From positions 1,909,501 to 1,973,500 of the forward strand of contig NZ_AP019791.1 in the NCBI RefSeq assembly GCF_007164525.1: a DNA stretch of 64,000 nt. The letters run 5' to 3'. The DNA comes from Rubrobacter xylanophilus (lineage in GTDB: Bacteria; Actinomycetota; Rubrobacteria; Rubrobacterales; Rubrobacteraceae). Positions 7,385-14,616 of this stretch are shown here, in pieces. Each line of letters begins with the position of its first letter. Position 1 is the stretch's first letter. Made by a program: the position numbers and the translations under genes. The notes under the pieces were generated by a model. The model was not told the origin of the DNA and made no database searches. It saw only the letters and a program-made list of their open reading frames with translations.

Positions 7385-8913
7385 GCGCCCTCCCCGAAGA
7401 GGTCGTGCTCGCGGACGTACTCCTCGGCCAGGCGCCAGGCCGTCTCCTTGTCGTCCTGGGCCAGGCGACCCTCCACCACCTCGTTCTCCAGGTAGTCCTT
7501 CACGTGCTTGATCCAGCGCCCGGGCCCGCGCCCGAAGTGCTCCATGAGCTCGTTGCCGTCGAGGGGGCTCTTGAGTTTCTCTATGGCGTCCTGCTCGCGG
7601 ATCCGGTCCACCCGCTCGCGCAGCGAGCGCCAGGAGGCCTCGGCGGCCCGGCGGCGCCGGGGGGCGCTGCCGGTGATGTCCGCCCGGGCCAGCTTCAGGA
7701 GCATGTCCACGTTGGCCAGCTCCCGGCCGCCGCGCTCCAGATGAGCGTCCCGGATAAAGCGGCGCACCGCCGAGTCGGTCCACGGATCGCGCCCCATCGC
7801 GTAGCTCATCGGGCGCATGTGCTCCCGCACCAGATGGGCAACGGCGTCTATCTCGTCCTTCGAGTAGGCCAGGCGCCGCATCGCCCGGCGGGTCATCCCC
7901 GAGCCCACGTTCTCGTGGCCGTAGAAGTGGATCTTCTTCGGCACCGTCCGCCCGCCGCACTCCTCGCACTCGCCCTCCTCGGGCTCCTTGCGGACGCTCC
8001 GGGCACCGCAGTAGGTGCAGCGGTGCTCGTAGACGAGCGTACGGGGCTTGCCGATGTCGTGGAAGAAGGCCGCCCGCCGCAGCGTGGGCTCCCTATCGAC
8101 GTTCTCCACCACGATCAGAGTGTGCTCGAAGACGTCCTTGTGGTGCAGCTCGGTGTCCTGACGGACGTCGACCGTCTCCATGAACTCCGGCACCACGTAG
8201 CGCATCAGCCCCAGGCGCACGAGCGCCCGGATCCCTAAGGAAGGGTTTTCGGAGAGCAGTATCTTGTCGAACTCCTCCCGGATGCGCTCGGCGCTTATGC
8301 TCCCGAGCCAGCCGGCGTTCTCCCGGATGGCCTTCTCCAGATCCGCGGTCATCTCGAAGGGCTTCTCCGGCCTCGAGAGGGTGGCGACGAAGCGCACCGC
8401 CCGCAGCATCCTCAGAGGGTCCTCCCGCATGCGCTCCAGCGGATCCCCCACCGGGCGGAGGATGCCAAGCTCCAGGTCCCTCCGGCCCTCGAAGGGGTCT
8501 ATGATCTCGCCGGAGAGAGCGTCGGCGGCCACGGCGTTTATGGTGAAATCCCGCCGGGCGAGGTCGCCCATGAGATTGTCCCCGAAGCTCACCTCCGGAT
8601 GGCGGTCCCCCGCAGCGTACCGCTCGCTCCGGTAGGTGGTCACCTCCACCCGGCAACCGTCCATGGAGGCCCCGATGGTCCCGAAGCGCTCCCCCACGTC
8701 CCACATCTGCTCGGCGTGCGGGCGCAGCAGACGCTTTATCTCCGGCGGACGGGCGTCGGTCGCGGCGTCCACCTCCTCCTTCCGCTCGCCGGAGAGCGCG
8801 TCCCGCACGTACCCGCCCACCAGGTACAATTCGCGGCCCCTTCTCCGAAAGCTCTCCGCGAGCCGCGCCACGGGCGCGGGTACCTCAACGCTCTTTACCT
8901 CGGGCAACATCAC
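7381..8913 (-). CDS. CCA-adding enzyme / poly(A) polymerase family with HD domain and zinc-ribbon insert
   Basis: Class II nucleotidyltransferase of 510 residues that would add or repair the 3' CCA of tRNA. Residues 30-40 hold the LVGGYVRDAL motif, metal-binding acidic residues are EVD (47-49, Glu replacing the usual first Asp), and RRDFTINA (120-127) is the sugar-selection motif. The HD phosphohydrolase domain has FFHDIGKP at 284-290. Directly after it is an insertion with two CxxC knuckles (Cys299, Cys302, Cys316, Cys319), absent from the actinobacterial homologues I know. The gene is coupled to the sulfurtransferase downstream. It starts GTG ATG, so either codon may initiate. Confidence 0.9.
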   Translation of the reverse strand: MMLPEVKSVEVPAPVARLAESFRRRGRELYLVGGYVRDALSGERKEEVDAATDARPPEIKRLLRPHAEQMWDVGERFGTIGASMDGCRVEVTTYRSERYAAGDRHPEVSFGDNLMGDLARRDFTINAVAADALSGEIIDPFEGRRDLELGILRPVGDPLERMREDPLRMLRAVRFVATLSRPEKPFEMTADLEKAIRENAGWLGSISAERIREEFDKILLSENPSLGIRALVRLGLMRYVVPEFMETVDVRQDTELHHKDVFEHTLIVVENVDREPTLRRAAFFHDIGKPRTLVYEHRCTYCGARSVRKEPEEGECEECGGRTVPKKIHFYGHENVGSGMTRRAMRRLAYSKDEIDAVAHLVREHMRPMSYAMGRDPWTDSAVRRFIRDAHLERGGRELANVDMLLKLARADITGSAPRRRRAAEASWRSLRERVDRIREQDAIEKLKSPLDGNELMEHFGRGPGRWIKHVKDYLENEVVEGRLAQDDKETAWRLAEEYVREHDLFGEGA

Positions 8914-8927
8914 AAGAAGTGATTCTA

Positions 8928-9293
8928 TTACGCCGGGGACTGCCGGTCATCCGGCCGCCGGCCGGGAAGGGCCTCCTCGCGGGAGGCGAAGATCTCGAAG
9001 TAGTCCCTGAAGCCGGTGATGCCGAAGATGCGGTCCACGGCCTCCGAAGGGGTCGCGAGCCGCAGGGCGACCCCCCGCTCCGCCAGCTCGTCCTTCGTGC
9101 GGGCGAACATGGAGAGCGCGGTGGAATCCATGAACTCGATGCCGCTCATGTCCACCACCACCGTGGGTGAACGCCCGGCCGCCCGCTGGATGGCGTACTT
9201 CACCTTGGGCGAGGAGTGGAGGTCCACCTCCCCCCTCACCGAGATCACGGAGTAATCCTCGGCGTGCTCGTCTATGCTTACGTCGAAATCCAT
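8928..9293 (-). CDS. Anti-sigma factor antagonist, STAS domain
   Basis: Single STAS-domain protein of 121 residues, of the SpoIIAA/RsbV class. In its dephosphorylated form it would sequester an anti-sigma kinase and release a sigma factor. The phosphorylatable serine is in GIEFMDSTAL (Ser57). ATG has a GAGCGG ribosome site. It lies 14 bases upstream of the CCA gene start on the same strand. The cognate kinase and sigma factor are not in this window. Confidence 0.9.
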   Translation of the reverse strand: MDFDVSIDEHAEDYSVISVRGEVDLHSSPKVKYAIQRAAGRSPTVVVDMSGIEFMDSTALSMFARTKDELAERGVALRLATPSEAVDRIFGITGFRDYFEIFASREEALPGRRPDDRQSPA

Positions 9294-9380
9294 CCCGCTC
9301 TCTCGTTCGACAGGTCCGCCCGCTGCCTCCGGAAGGGTTCGCGGGCGCCCGCAAAAACCAAACGGCCCACAGATGTTAAC

Positions 9381-9397
9381 CCAGTGTGCGCCACTGG
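9381..9397. promoter_or_regulatory. Inverted repeat in the STAS/NYN divergent intergenic region
   Basis: CCAGTG-TGCGC-CACTGG is a perfect 6-bp inverted repeat with a 5-base loop in the 153-bp gap between the divergent STAS and NYN genes. On the minus strand it falls between TTTACC and TTAACA, which could be the -35 and -10 of the STAS promoter (spacer 16). It may be an operator; no T-tract follows. Confidence 0.35.
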
Positions 9398-9446
9398 TAA
9401 AGCCGGTAGCGGCCCCCCTCCGTTTTTCTGGTAACATCTGCTTGGC

Positions 9447-10016
9447 ATGGAGAACAGAAGCGACGAGCGGGTCGCCGTCTTCGTGGACGGGGCCAATCTC
9501 TACCACTCGATAAAGAGCTACTACGGCGGCGTCCTGGACTACGGCCGGCTGCTCGAGGCGGCGGTGGCCGGGCGGCGGCTGTTGCGGGCCACCTTCTACC
9601 TGGTGGAGAAGCAGGAGGCCGACGAGCAGGTCGCGAGCTCCACCCGCTCGTTCGTGTACAACCTCAACCGGTTCGGCTACAAGGTCCGGTCCAAGCCGCT
9701 CACCGTCCACGAGACCACCACCCCTTCGGGAGAGCGGGTGGTCTCCCACAAGGGCGACTGGGACGTGGGGATAGTGGTGGACATGATCCGGCTGGCCGAC
9801 CACGCCGACACCTACGTGCTGGTCTCCGGGGACGGGGACTACGTGGAGGTCATCGACTACCTGCAGAGCGAGCGCGGACTGCGGGTCGAGGTGATAAGCG
9901 CCGCCCAGTGTACGGCCCAGGCCCTCTTCGACGTCTGCGACCGGCACACCGATCTGGGGGAGATCCCCGATCTCTTCCGCGAGCGGGGTCCGCTGCGGGA
10001 CCTGCAGGCCCGGTAG
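9447..10016 (+). CDS. NYN-domain protein, LabA/DUF88 family (predicted RNase)
   Basis: PIN-like NYN nuclease fold of 189 residues. Conserved acidic residues occur in VFVDGANLYHSI (Asp14), KGDWDVGIVVDM (about 108-119) and LVSGDGDYVEVIDYL (about 130-143), consistent with a metal-dependent RNase centre. The family includes cyanobacterial LabA and bacterial DUF88 proteins, whose substrates are mostly unknown. It stands alone, divergent from the STAS gene. ATG is preceded by a poor ribosome site (TCTGCTTGGC). Confidence 0.88.
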   Translation: MENRSDERVAVFVDGANLYHSIKSYYGGVLDYGRLLEAAVAGRRLLRATFYLVEKQEADEQVASSTRSFVYNLNRFGYKVRSKPLTVHETTTPSGERVVSHKGDWDVGIVVDMIRLADHADTYVLVSGDGDYVEVIDYLQSERGLRVEVISAAQCTAQALFDVCDRHTDLGEIPDLFRERGPLRDLQAR

Positions 10017-10045
10017 GACCGGGCGCTGGTCCTCCGCCCGCTCTC

Positions 10046-10054
10046 TGGTATACT
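10046..10054 (+). promoter_or_regulatory. Extended -10 promoter for thiI
   Basis: TGGTATACT is an extended -10 with a near-consensus hexamer, about 88 bases before the thiI start. No good -35 is visible, which is usual for extended -10 promoters. Confidence 0.5.
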
Positions 10055-10148
10055 CGCCTCCCAGGGCGGAGAGCTTCGCTTCGCCGGAACCGTCATCTTA
10101 CTTCTGTCGCGAAAAGAGCAAATGACCCTGAGGAGACGGTGAGATCCC

Positions 10149-11660
10149 ATGTCTGAGACGGTCCAGAGGACAACCGAGACGGTCCGGGAGGGCGCGGGCT
10201 TCCCGGGGTTCCGGCGAGGAATCCTGGTGCGGATGGGGGGGGAGATCTACACCAAGTCCTCCAAGACGCGCCGGAGGTTCCTGCGGGCGCTGGTGGACAA
10301 CATCAAGCTGGCGCTGCGCGAGAGCGGCCTCGAGGCCACCGTCAGGCCGGAGTGGAGCCGGGTGCGGGTCTACGCCGAAGACCTGCGGCGAACCCGGGAG
10401 GCCCTCGGCCGGGTATTCGGGGTCTACTCGGTGGCGGAGGTCGTCGAGGTCCCCTACGCTTCGCTCGAGGATCTGGTGGCCAAGGTCGCCCCGATGTTCC
10501 GGGAGCACGTCGCGGGCAGGACCTTCGCCGTTCGGGCCCGCCGGCGCCGGGCGCCGTTCACCTCGCAGGACGTGGGCCGCGAGCTGGGGGCCGCCCTCCT
10601 GCCCTTCTCGGCCGGCGTAAACCTGGACGAACCCGAGGCCGAGGTCCGTCTGGAGGTCGGCAGGGAGAGGGCTTTCGTCATCCTGGAGGAGTCCAGGGGA
10701 CCGGGCGGGTTCCCCGCCGGCACCGGCGGCCGGGCGCTCGCCCTCTTCTCCGGGGGCTTCGACTCCCCGGTGGCCGCCTGGCAGGTGATGCGGCGCGGCA
10801 TCCGGGTGGACCTCGTGATCTACGACCTGGGCGGCTGCGGACAGGTCGGGCAGGCGCTCGCGGTGGCCCGCGAGCTCGCGCTGCGCTGGGCACCGGGCCT
10901 GGAGATGCGGGCCAACGTGGTGGATCTCGCACCGGTCGTCTCCGCCCTCGTCCGGCGGGTCGACCCGCGGCTGCGTCAGATCCTGCTCAAACGCGCCATG
11001 TACCGCGCGGGCTCCATCCTGGCCGAAGAGCTGGGGTTCGAGGCGCTGGTCACCGGCGAATCTCTGGGTCAGGTCTCCACCCAGACCCTGCGCAACCTCG
11101 CCGTGGCCGAGGAGGCCGCAAGCGTCCCGGTGCTCCGGCCGCTGGTGGGCTCCGACAAGCAGGAGATCATCGAGACCGCCCGGAAGATCGGCACCCACGA
11201 CGTCTCGGCGCTCGTCAAGGAGCACTGCTCGATCGCCACGGGGCCGGTGGAGACCTGGGCCGACCCCGAGGAGGTGCTCACCGCCGAGAGCGGCCTGGAT
11301 CAGGACGTGGACGAGAGCTGGCTCCGCCGGACGGTCGCGAACCGCCGGGTCATACGCCTGAAGAGCTGGGACCCCACCGCCGAGGAGTCTCCGGACTACG
11401 TGGTGGACCGGGTACCCGAGGGGGCCGTCGTGGTGGACATCCGCGAGCCCGGAGAGGGCGAGCCCGTGGGCGACCTCCGGCTGCCCTTCTCGCGGGCCAT
11501 GGAGTCCCTGGATCGGCTCGACCGGTCGCGCGAGTACCTGCTCGTGTGCGCCAGCGGGCGGCGCTCGGAGCTCCTGGCGCGGGAGATGCTCGGCCGCGGG
11601 TATCGGGCCTACAGTCTGGAGGGCGGGGTGGACAGGTTGGCCGGGGCCGTCTCCGCCTAG
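10149..11660 (+). CDS. thiI: tRNA 4-thiouridine synthetase ThiI with C-terminal rhodanese domain
   Basis: Protein of 503 residues: ferredoxin-like and THUMP region (about 20-185), adenine-pyrophosphatase domain with P-loop FSGGFDSPVA near 195-205, and a C-terminal rhodanese domain (about 400-500) with active-site LVCASGRRSE. KEHCSIAT supplies the second conserved cysteine that pairs with the rhodanese Cys in E. coli ThiI. The enzyme makes s4U8 in tRNA, and rhodanese-bearing forms also feed sulfur to thiamine thiazole. It is not linked to the thi genes at the window start. Its stop overlaps the convergent murB stop (CTAG). Confidence 0.94.
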   Translation: MSETVQRTTETVREGAGFPGFRRGILVRMGGEIYTKSSKTRRRFLRALVDNIKLALRESGLEATVRPEWSRVRVYAEDLRRTREALGRVFGVYSVAEVVEVPYASLEDLVAKVAPMFREHVAGRTFAVRARRRRAPFTSQDVGRELGAALLPFSAGVNLDEPEAEVRLEVGRERAFVILEESRGPGGFPAGTGGRALALFSGGFDSPVAAWQVMRRGIRVDLVIYDLGGCGQVGQALAVARELALRWAPGLEMRANVVDLAPVVSALVRRVDPRLRQILLKRAMYRAGSILAEELGFEALVTGESLGQVSTQTLRNLAVAEEAASVPVLRPLVGSDKQEIIETARKIGTHDVSALVKEHCSIATGPVETWADPEEVLTAESGLDQDVDESWLRRTVANRRVIRLKSWDPTAEESPDYVVDRVPEGAVVVDIREPGEGEPVGDLRLPFSRAMESLDRLDRSREYLLVCASGRRSELLAREMLGRGYRAYSLEGGVDRLAGAVSA

Positions 11661-12553
11661 GGCTCCCCGATTACCCGCACCTCGGGCTCCAGCTCCACCC
11701 CGAGCCGCTCCCGGACCTTCTCGCGCACCAGCTCCATGAGCCGGAGGGCGTCGCTGGCCGTTCCGCCGCCCAGGTTGACGAAGTAGTTGGCGTGGACCGT
11801 GGAGACCTCTATCTGTCCCACCCGCAGCCCCTTGAGCCCCGCCGCCTCTATCACGCGGCCGGGGAAGTCCCCCGGCGGGCGCTTGAAGGTCGAGCCGCAG
11901 CTTGGCCGGTTGGGCGAGCCGTTCATCCGCAGGGCCCGAAACTCCCGGATGCGCTCCCGCAGATCCTCCGGATCGCCGGGATGCAGCCGGTAGGCGGCGC
12001 GGAGCACCACCCAGCCGGGGTGGTCGTGCAGGATGCTCCGGCGGTAGGAGAGCCCGAGCTCCCCGGGCCCCATCCTGACCACCTCCCCGCCGTCGCGCAG
12101 AACCTCCGCCCACTGCAGGACCTGCACCGTCTCGCTCCCGTAGGCCCCGGCGTTCATGAAAACCGCGCCCCCCACCGTGCCCGGTATGCCGGTGGCGAAC
12201 TCCAGACCCGCAAGCCCCCTCGCGGCCGTCATGTTCGCCAGCACGGGATAGAGCGCCCCAGCCTCGGCCACCAGGGTCTCCCCCGAGAGCTCTACGCCCT
12301 TGAGCGCCTTGGCGAGCCGGATCGTCAGCCCGCGGATGCCACCGTCGCGCACCAGAACGTTCGTCCCGCCGCCGAGGACCGTCACCGGGATCCCGTGCTC
12401 CCTCGCGCGCTCGACGGCGGCGAGGAGCTCCCGTATGCTGGAAGGCTCCAGCAGGGCGTCCGCCGGGCCGCCGATCTTCCAGGCCGTATAACGCCTGAGC
12501 GGCTCGTCGAACTTGGCCGCGGGGAACAGCCGTTGTAAAGTTCCGTCATGCAC
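11657..12553 (-). CDS. murB: UDP-N-acetylenolpyruvoylglucosamine reductase MurB (type II)
   Basis: FAD-dependent cytosolic reductase of 298 residues making UDP-MurNAc for peptidoglycan. FAD-binding motifs VLGGGTNVLVRDGGIRG (about 58-74) and FATGIPGTVGGAVFMNAGAYG (about 118-138) are present. The active-site serine loop is PSCGSTFKRP near 220 and the C-terminal HANYFVN motif is intact. The lack of the Tyr-loop insertion makes it type II, as in Gram-positives. It is not in a mur/fts cluster here. ATG start, divergent from the sugar nucleotidyltransferase. Confidence 0.95.
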   Translation of the reverse strand: MHDGTLQRLFPAAKFDEPLRRYTAWKIGGPADALLEPSSIRELLAAVERAREHGIPVTVLGGGTNVLVRDGGIRGLTIRLAKALKGVELSGETLVAEAGALYPVLANMTAARGLAGLEFATGIPGTVGGAVFMNAGAYGSETVQVLQWAEVLRDGGEVVRMGPGELGLSYRRSILHDHPGWVVLRAAYRLHPGDPEDLRERIREFRALRMNGSPNRPSCGSTFKRPPGDFPGRVIEAAGLKGLRVGQIEVSTVHANYFVNLGGGTASDALRLMELVREKVRERLGVELEPEVRVIGEP

Positions 12554-12612
12554 GCAGGGGAATATAGAGCAGAGGGAGAAGGTTTGCAGCCTCCCGAGAC
12601 GGGGACCGGAAG

Positions 12613-13653
12613 ATGAAGGCCATGGCGCTCGCGGCGGGCAAGGGGACCCGCCTCTTCCCGCTGACCGGCGAGGTGCCCAAACCCATGGCCCCCGTGGTCA
12701 ACACGCCGATCATCGAGCATATCTTCGCCCTACTGGCCTCCCACGGCATGCGGAAGGTCTACGTCAACGTCCATTACCTGGCCGACGCCCTGCTCGACGC
12801 CTACGGACAGACCTCCCGGATCAACGGGATGGAGGTCAGCCTGAGCCGGGAGGAGCGCCTGCTGGGCACGGCGGGGGGTGTGAAGCGGCTGGCCGACCGG
12901 TTCGACGAGACCTTCGTGGTCGTCTCGGGCGACGCCCTGACGGACATCGACCTGGGGGAGCTCGTGGCCTTCCACCGGGAGAAGGGGGCGCTGGCGACCA
13001 TAGCCCTCAAGCGAGTCTACGACACCTCGGAGTTCGGCGTGGTGGACATCGACGCTGAGGGCAACATCCGGGGTTTCCAGGAGAAGCCCCCTCCGGAGGA
13101 GGCGATCAGCACCCTGGCCAACACCGGTATCTACGTGCTCGAGCCCCGGGCCCTGGAGTACGTCCCGGAGGACACCTTCTTCGACTTCGCCAAGGACGTC
13201 TTCCCGCAGCTGCTCGAGGCCGGGGAGAGGTTCGTCGGCTACCAGGGGGACTTCTACTGGTCGGACATCGGGACGCTCTCCGCCTACCGCCAGGCGCACT
13301 ACGACGTGCTCTCCGGGAAGGTGCGGGTGAGTATCCCGGGCGAGAAGCGCTCGGAGGGGCTCTGGATCGGGGAGGACGCCAAGATCCACCCCTCGGCCAG
13401 CTTCGAGGGCTACGTGGTCGTCGGCGGCGACGCCGTAATCGGGCGCGACGTGGTGCTCTCGGGCAGCGTCACGGTCGGGAGGGACTGCTGGATCCGTCGG
13501 GGAGCCACCATCAAGAGCAGCATCCTGCTGCCCGGCTCCACCGTGGGCGACGGGGCCTACCTGGAGGACTGCATCGTGGGCCACGGCTACGACGTGCGGC
13601 CGGGCGAGATCATCCGCGGCGGAGCCCTGATCCGACGCCCATCTCGCCACTGA
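12613..13653 (+). CDS. NDP-sugar pyrophosphorylase (mannose-1-P guanylyltransferase-like)
   Basis: Sugar-1-phosphate nucleotidyltransferase of 346 residues: an N-terminal Rossmann-like transferase domain with AAGKGTRLFPLTGEVPKPM (residues 7-25) and VVSGDALTDID (about 102-112), and a C-terminal left-handed beta-helix of hexapeptide repeats (about 255-340). This architecture is shared by ManC/GMPP-like and RmlA-like enzymes. It probably makes GDP-mannose or another NDP-sugar for wall or compatible-solute glycans. Sugar and base specificity cannot be told. Divergent from murB with 59 bases between. Confidence 0.87.
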   Translation: MKAMALAAGKGTRLFPLTGEVPKPMAPVVNTPIIEHIFALLASHGMRKVYVNVHYLADALLDAYGQTSRINGMEVSLSREERLLGTAGGVKRLADRFDETFVVVSGDALTDIDLGELVAFHREKGALATIALKRVYDTSEFGVVDIDAEGNIRGFQEKPPPEEAISTLANTGIYVLEPRALEYVPEDTFFDFAKDVFPQLLEAGERFVGYQGDFYWSDIGTLSAYRQAHYDVLSGKVRVSIPGEKRSEGLWIGEDAKIHPSASFEGYVVVGGDAVIGRDVVLSGSVTVGRDCWIRRGATIKSSILLPGSTVGDGAYLEDCIVGHGYDVRPGEIIRGGALIRRPSRH

Positions 13654-13694
13654 ACCTCCGCAGGCGAAGACCGCGACAGAGCAGTCCGTACGTG

Positions 13695-13703
13695 TGCTAG
13701 GAT
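13695..13703 (+). promoter_or_regulatory. Candidate extended -10 for lspA
   Basis: TGCTAGGAT fits an extended -10 (TGn plus TAGGAT) placed 12 bases before the chosen GTG start of lspA, which would give a very short leader of about five bases. A closely similar TGCTAGGTT lies before gltX. Confidence 0.35.
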
Positions 13704-13714
13704 CAGGACCGTCC

Positions 13715-14215
13715 GTGAAGAGCAGCACCGGCACAGCGCAGAGGATCCCCCGCCGACCGGCGCTGGCCGCGGCCTTCTCCGTAGCGCTCGCGGTGTTCGC
13801 CGCAGACCAGGTCATCAAGTGGCTCGTCGAGAGCTCCATGCGGCTCGGCGAGAGCATCGTCCTGATCCCCGGGGTGCTCAACCTGACCTACATCCACAAC
13901 GAGGGCGGGGCCTTCGGTATCCTGAGCGGCAGCCCCCGCATCCTGATGGTCGGGAGCCTGGTTGCGGTGGTCGTCGTCCTCTGGATGCTGCTCGCGGAAG
14001 CCCCCTCGCGGCTCACCGTCGCGGCCTGCGGCCTGATCCTGGGCGGCGCCGCGGGGAACCTGGCCGACCGGCTGGCCGCCGGTCGGGTCACCGACTACGT
14101 GCACTTCTCCTTCTGGTACGTCTTCAACGCCGCCGACGCCGCCATCACCCTCGGCGTCGTCCTCCTGCTGCTCGCCACCCTCTTGAGGCCGGAGAAAGAC
14201 CGCTCCAGCGGCTGA
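13715..14215 (+). CDS. lspA: Lipoprotein signal peptidase LspA
   Basis: Aspartic protease of the cytoplasmic membrane, about 166 residues with four transmembrane helices, that removes lipoprotein signal peptides after lipidation. Catalytic aspartates lie in GNLADRLAAGRVTDYVHF and FNAADAAITLG; the DQVIKWLV and YIHNEGGAFGIL motifs are also present. I prefer the GTG at 13715; a GTG at 13694 adds seven residues but overlaps the likely promoter. Neither start has a strong ribosome site. It is normally followed by rluD but here by a decayed methyltransferase. Confidence 0.93.
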   Translation: MKSSTGTAQRIPRRPALAAAFSVALAVFAADQVIKWLVESSMRLGESIVLIPGVLNLTYIHNEGGAFGILSGSPRILMVGSLVAVVVVLWMLLAEAPSRLTVAACGLILGGAAGNLADRLAAGRVTDYVHFSFWYVFNAADAAITLGVVLLLLATLLRPEKDRSSG

Positions 14216-14246
14216 CAGAATCCCACGGAAAGAAGCGACCAGACCA

Positions 14247-14610
14247 GTGACGGACAACGAGAAGCCGGACAGCTCCGGAGGCATCGCCGTACCACCGCCC
14301 TGTATCCACCTGGGAATCCCGGCCTGCTCGCCAACGGCAGGTTCCCGATCCGGTTCCTGCCGCACGGCATCTCGAGGCTCTTGGGATGGCCGCTGCCGGC
14401 ACGCCGGGTCTTCCTGACGATGCGCCGCGCCGATGCGTCCTTCCATCTCGACGAACCGGCCTCCCGGCTCCTCACGGACGGGCCGTCCGGCTACTCCCGC
14501 AACCCGGCTTACTGAGATACCGCGTCATCGAGCGGGAGGAGCACTGCCTGGAGCGCGCCTTCGGCGAGGAGTACCCGCGCTACAAGGCGTGCGTCCGGCG
14601 CTGGCTCTAA
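14247..14610 (+). pseudogene. Remnant of an isoprenylcysteine carboxyl methyltransferase (ICMT)-like gene
   Basis: Pieces of one integral-membrane methyltransferase occur in different frames. The GTG at 14247 reads PPPCIHLG before losing frame; a second frame reads FPIRFLPHGISRLLGWPL and ends GPSGYSRNPAY followed by a stop; a third reads RYRVIEREEHCLERAFGEEYPRYKACVRRWL to 14610. The last block is the hallmark C-terminus of ICMT/PEMT-like membrane methyltransferases (EREExxLxxxFGxxY). At least two frameshifts and loss of the central helices between RNPAY and RYRVIERE make it non-functional. It fills the 400-base gap between lspA and aconitase. Confidence 0.8.
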
Positions 14611-14616
14611 AAGAAC

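Noticed and set aside
10098-12113. A 671-codon minus-strand frame opposite thiI
   Set aside because: thiI is certain on the plus strand; the minus frame lacks motifs and ends without regulatory signals.
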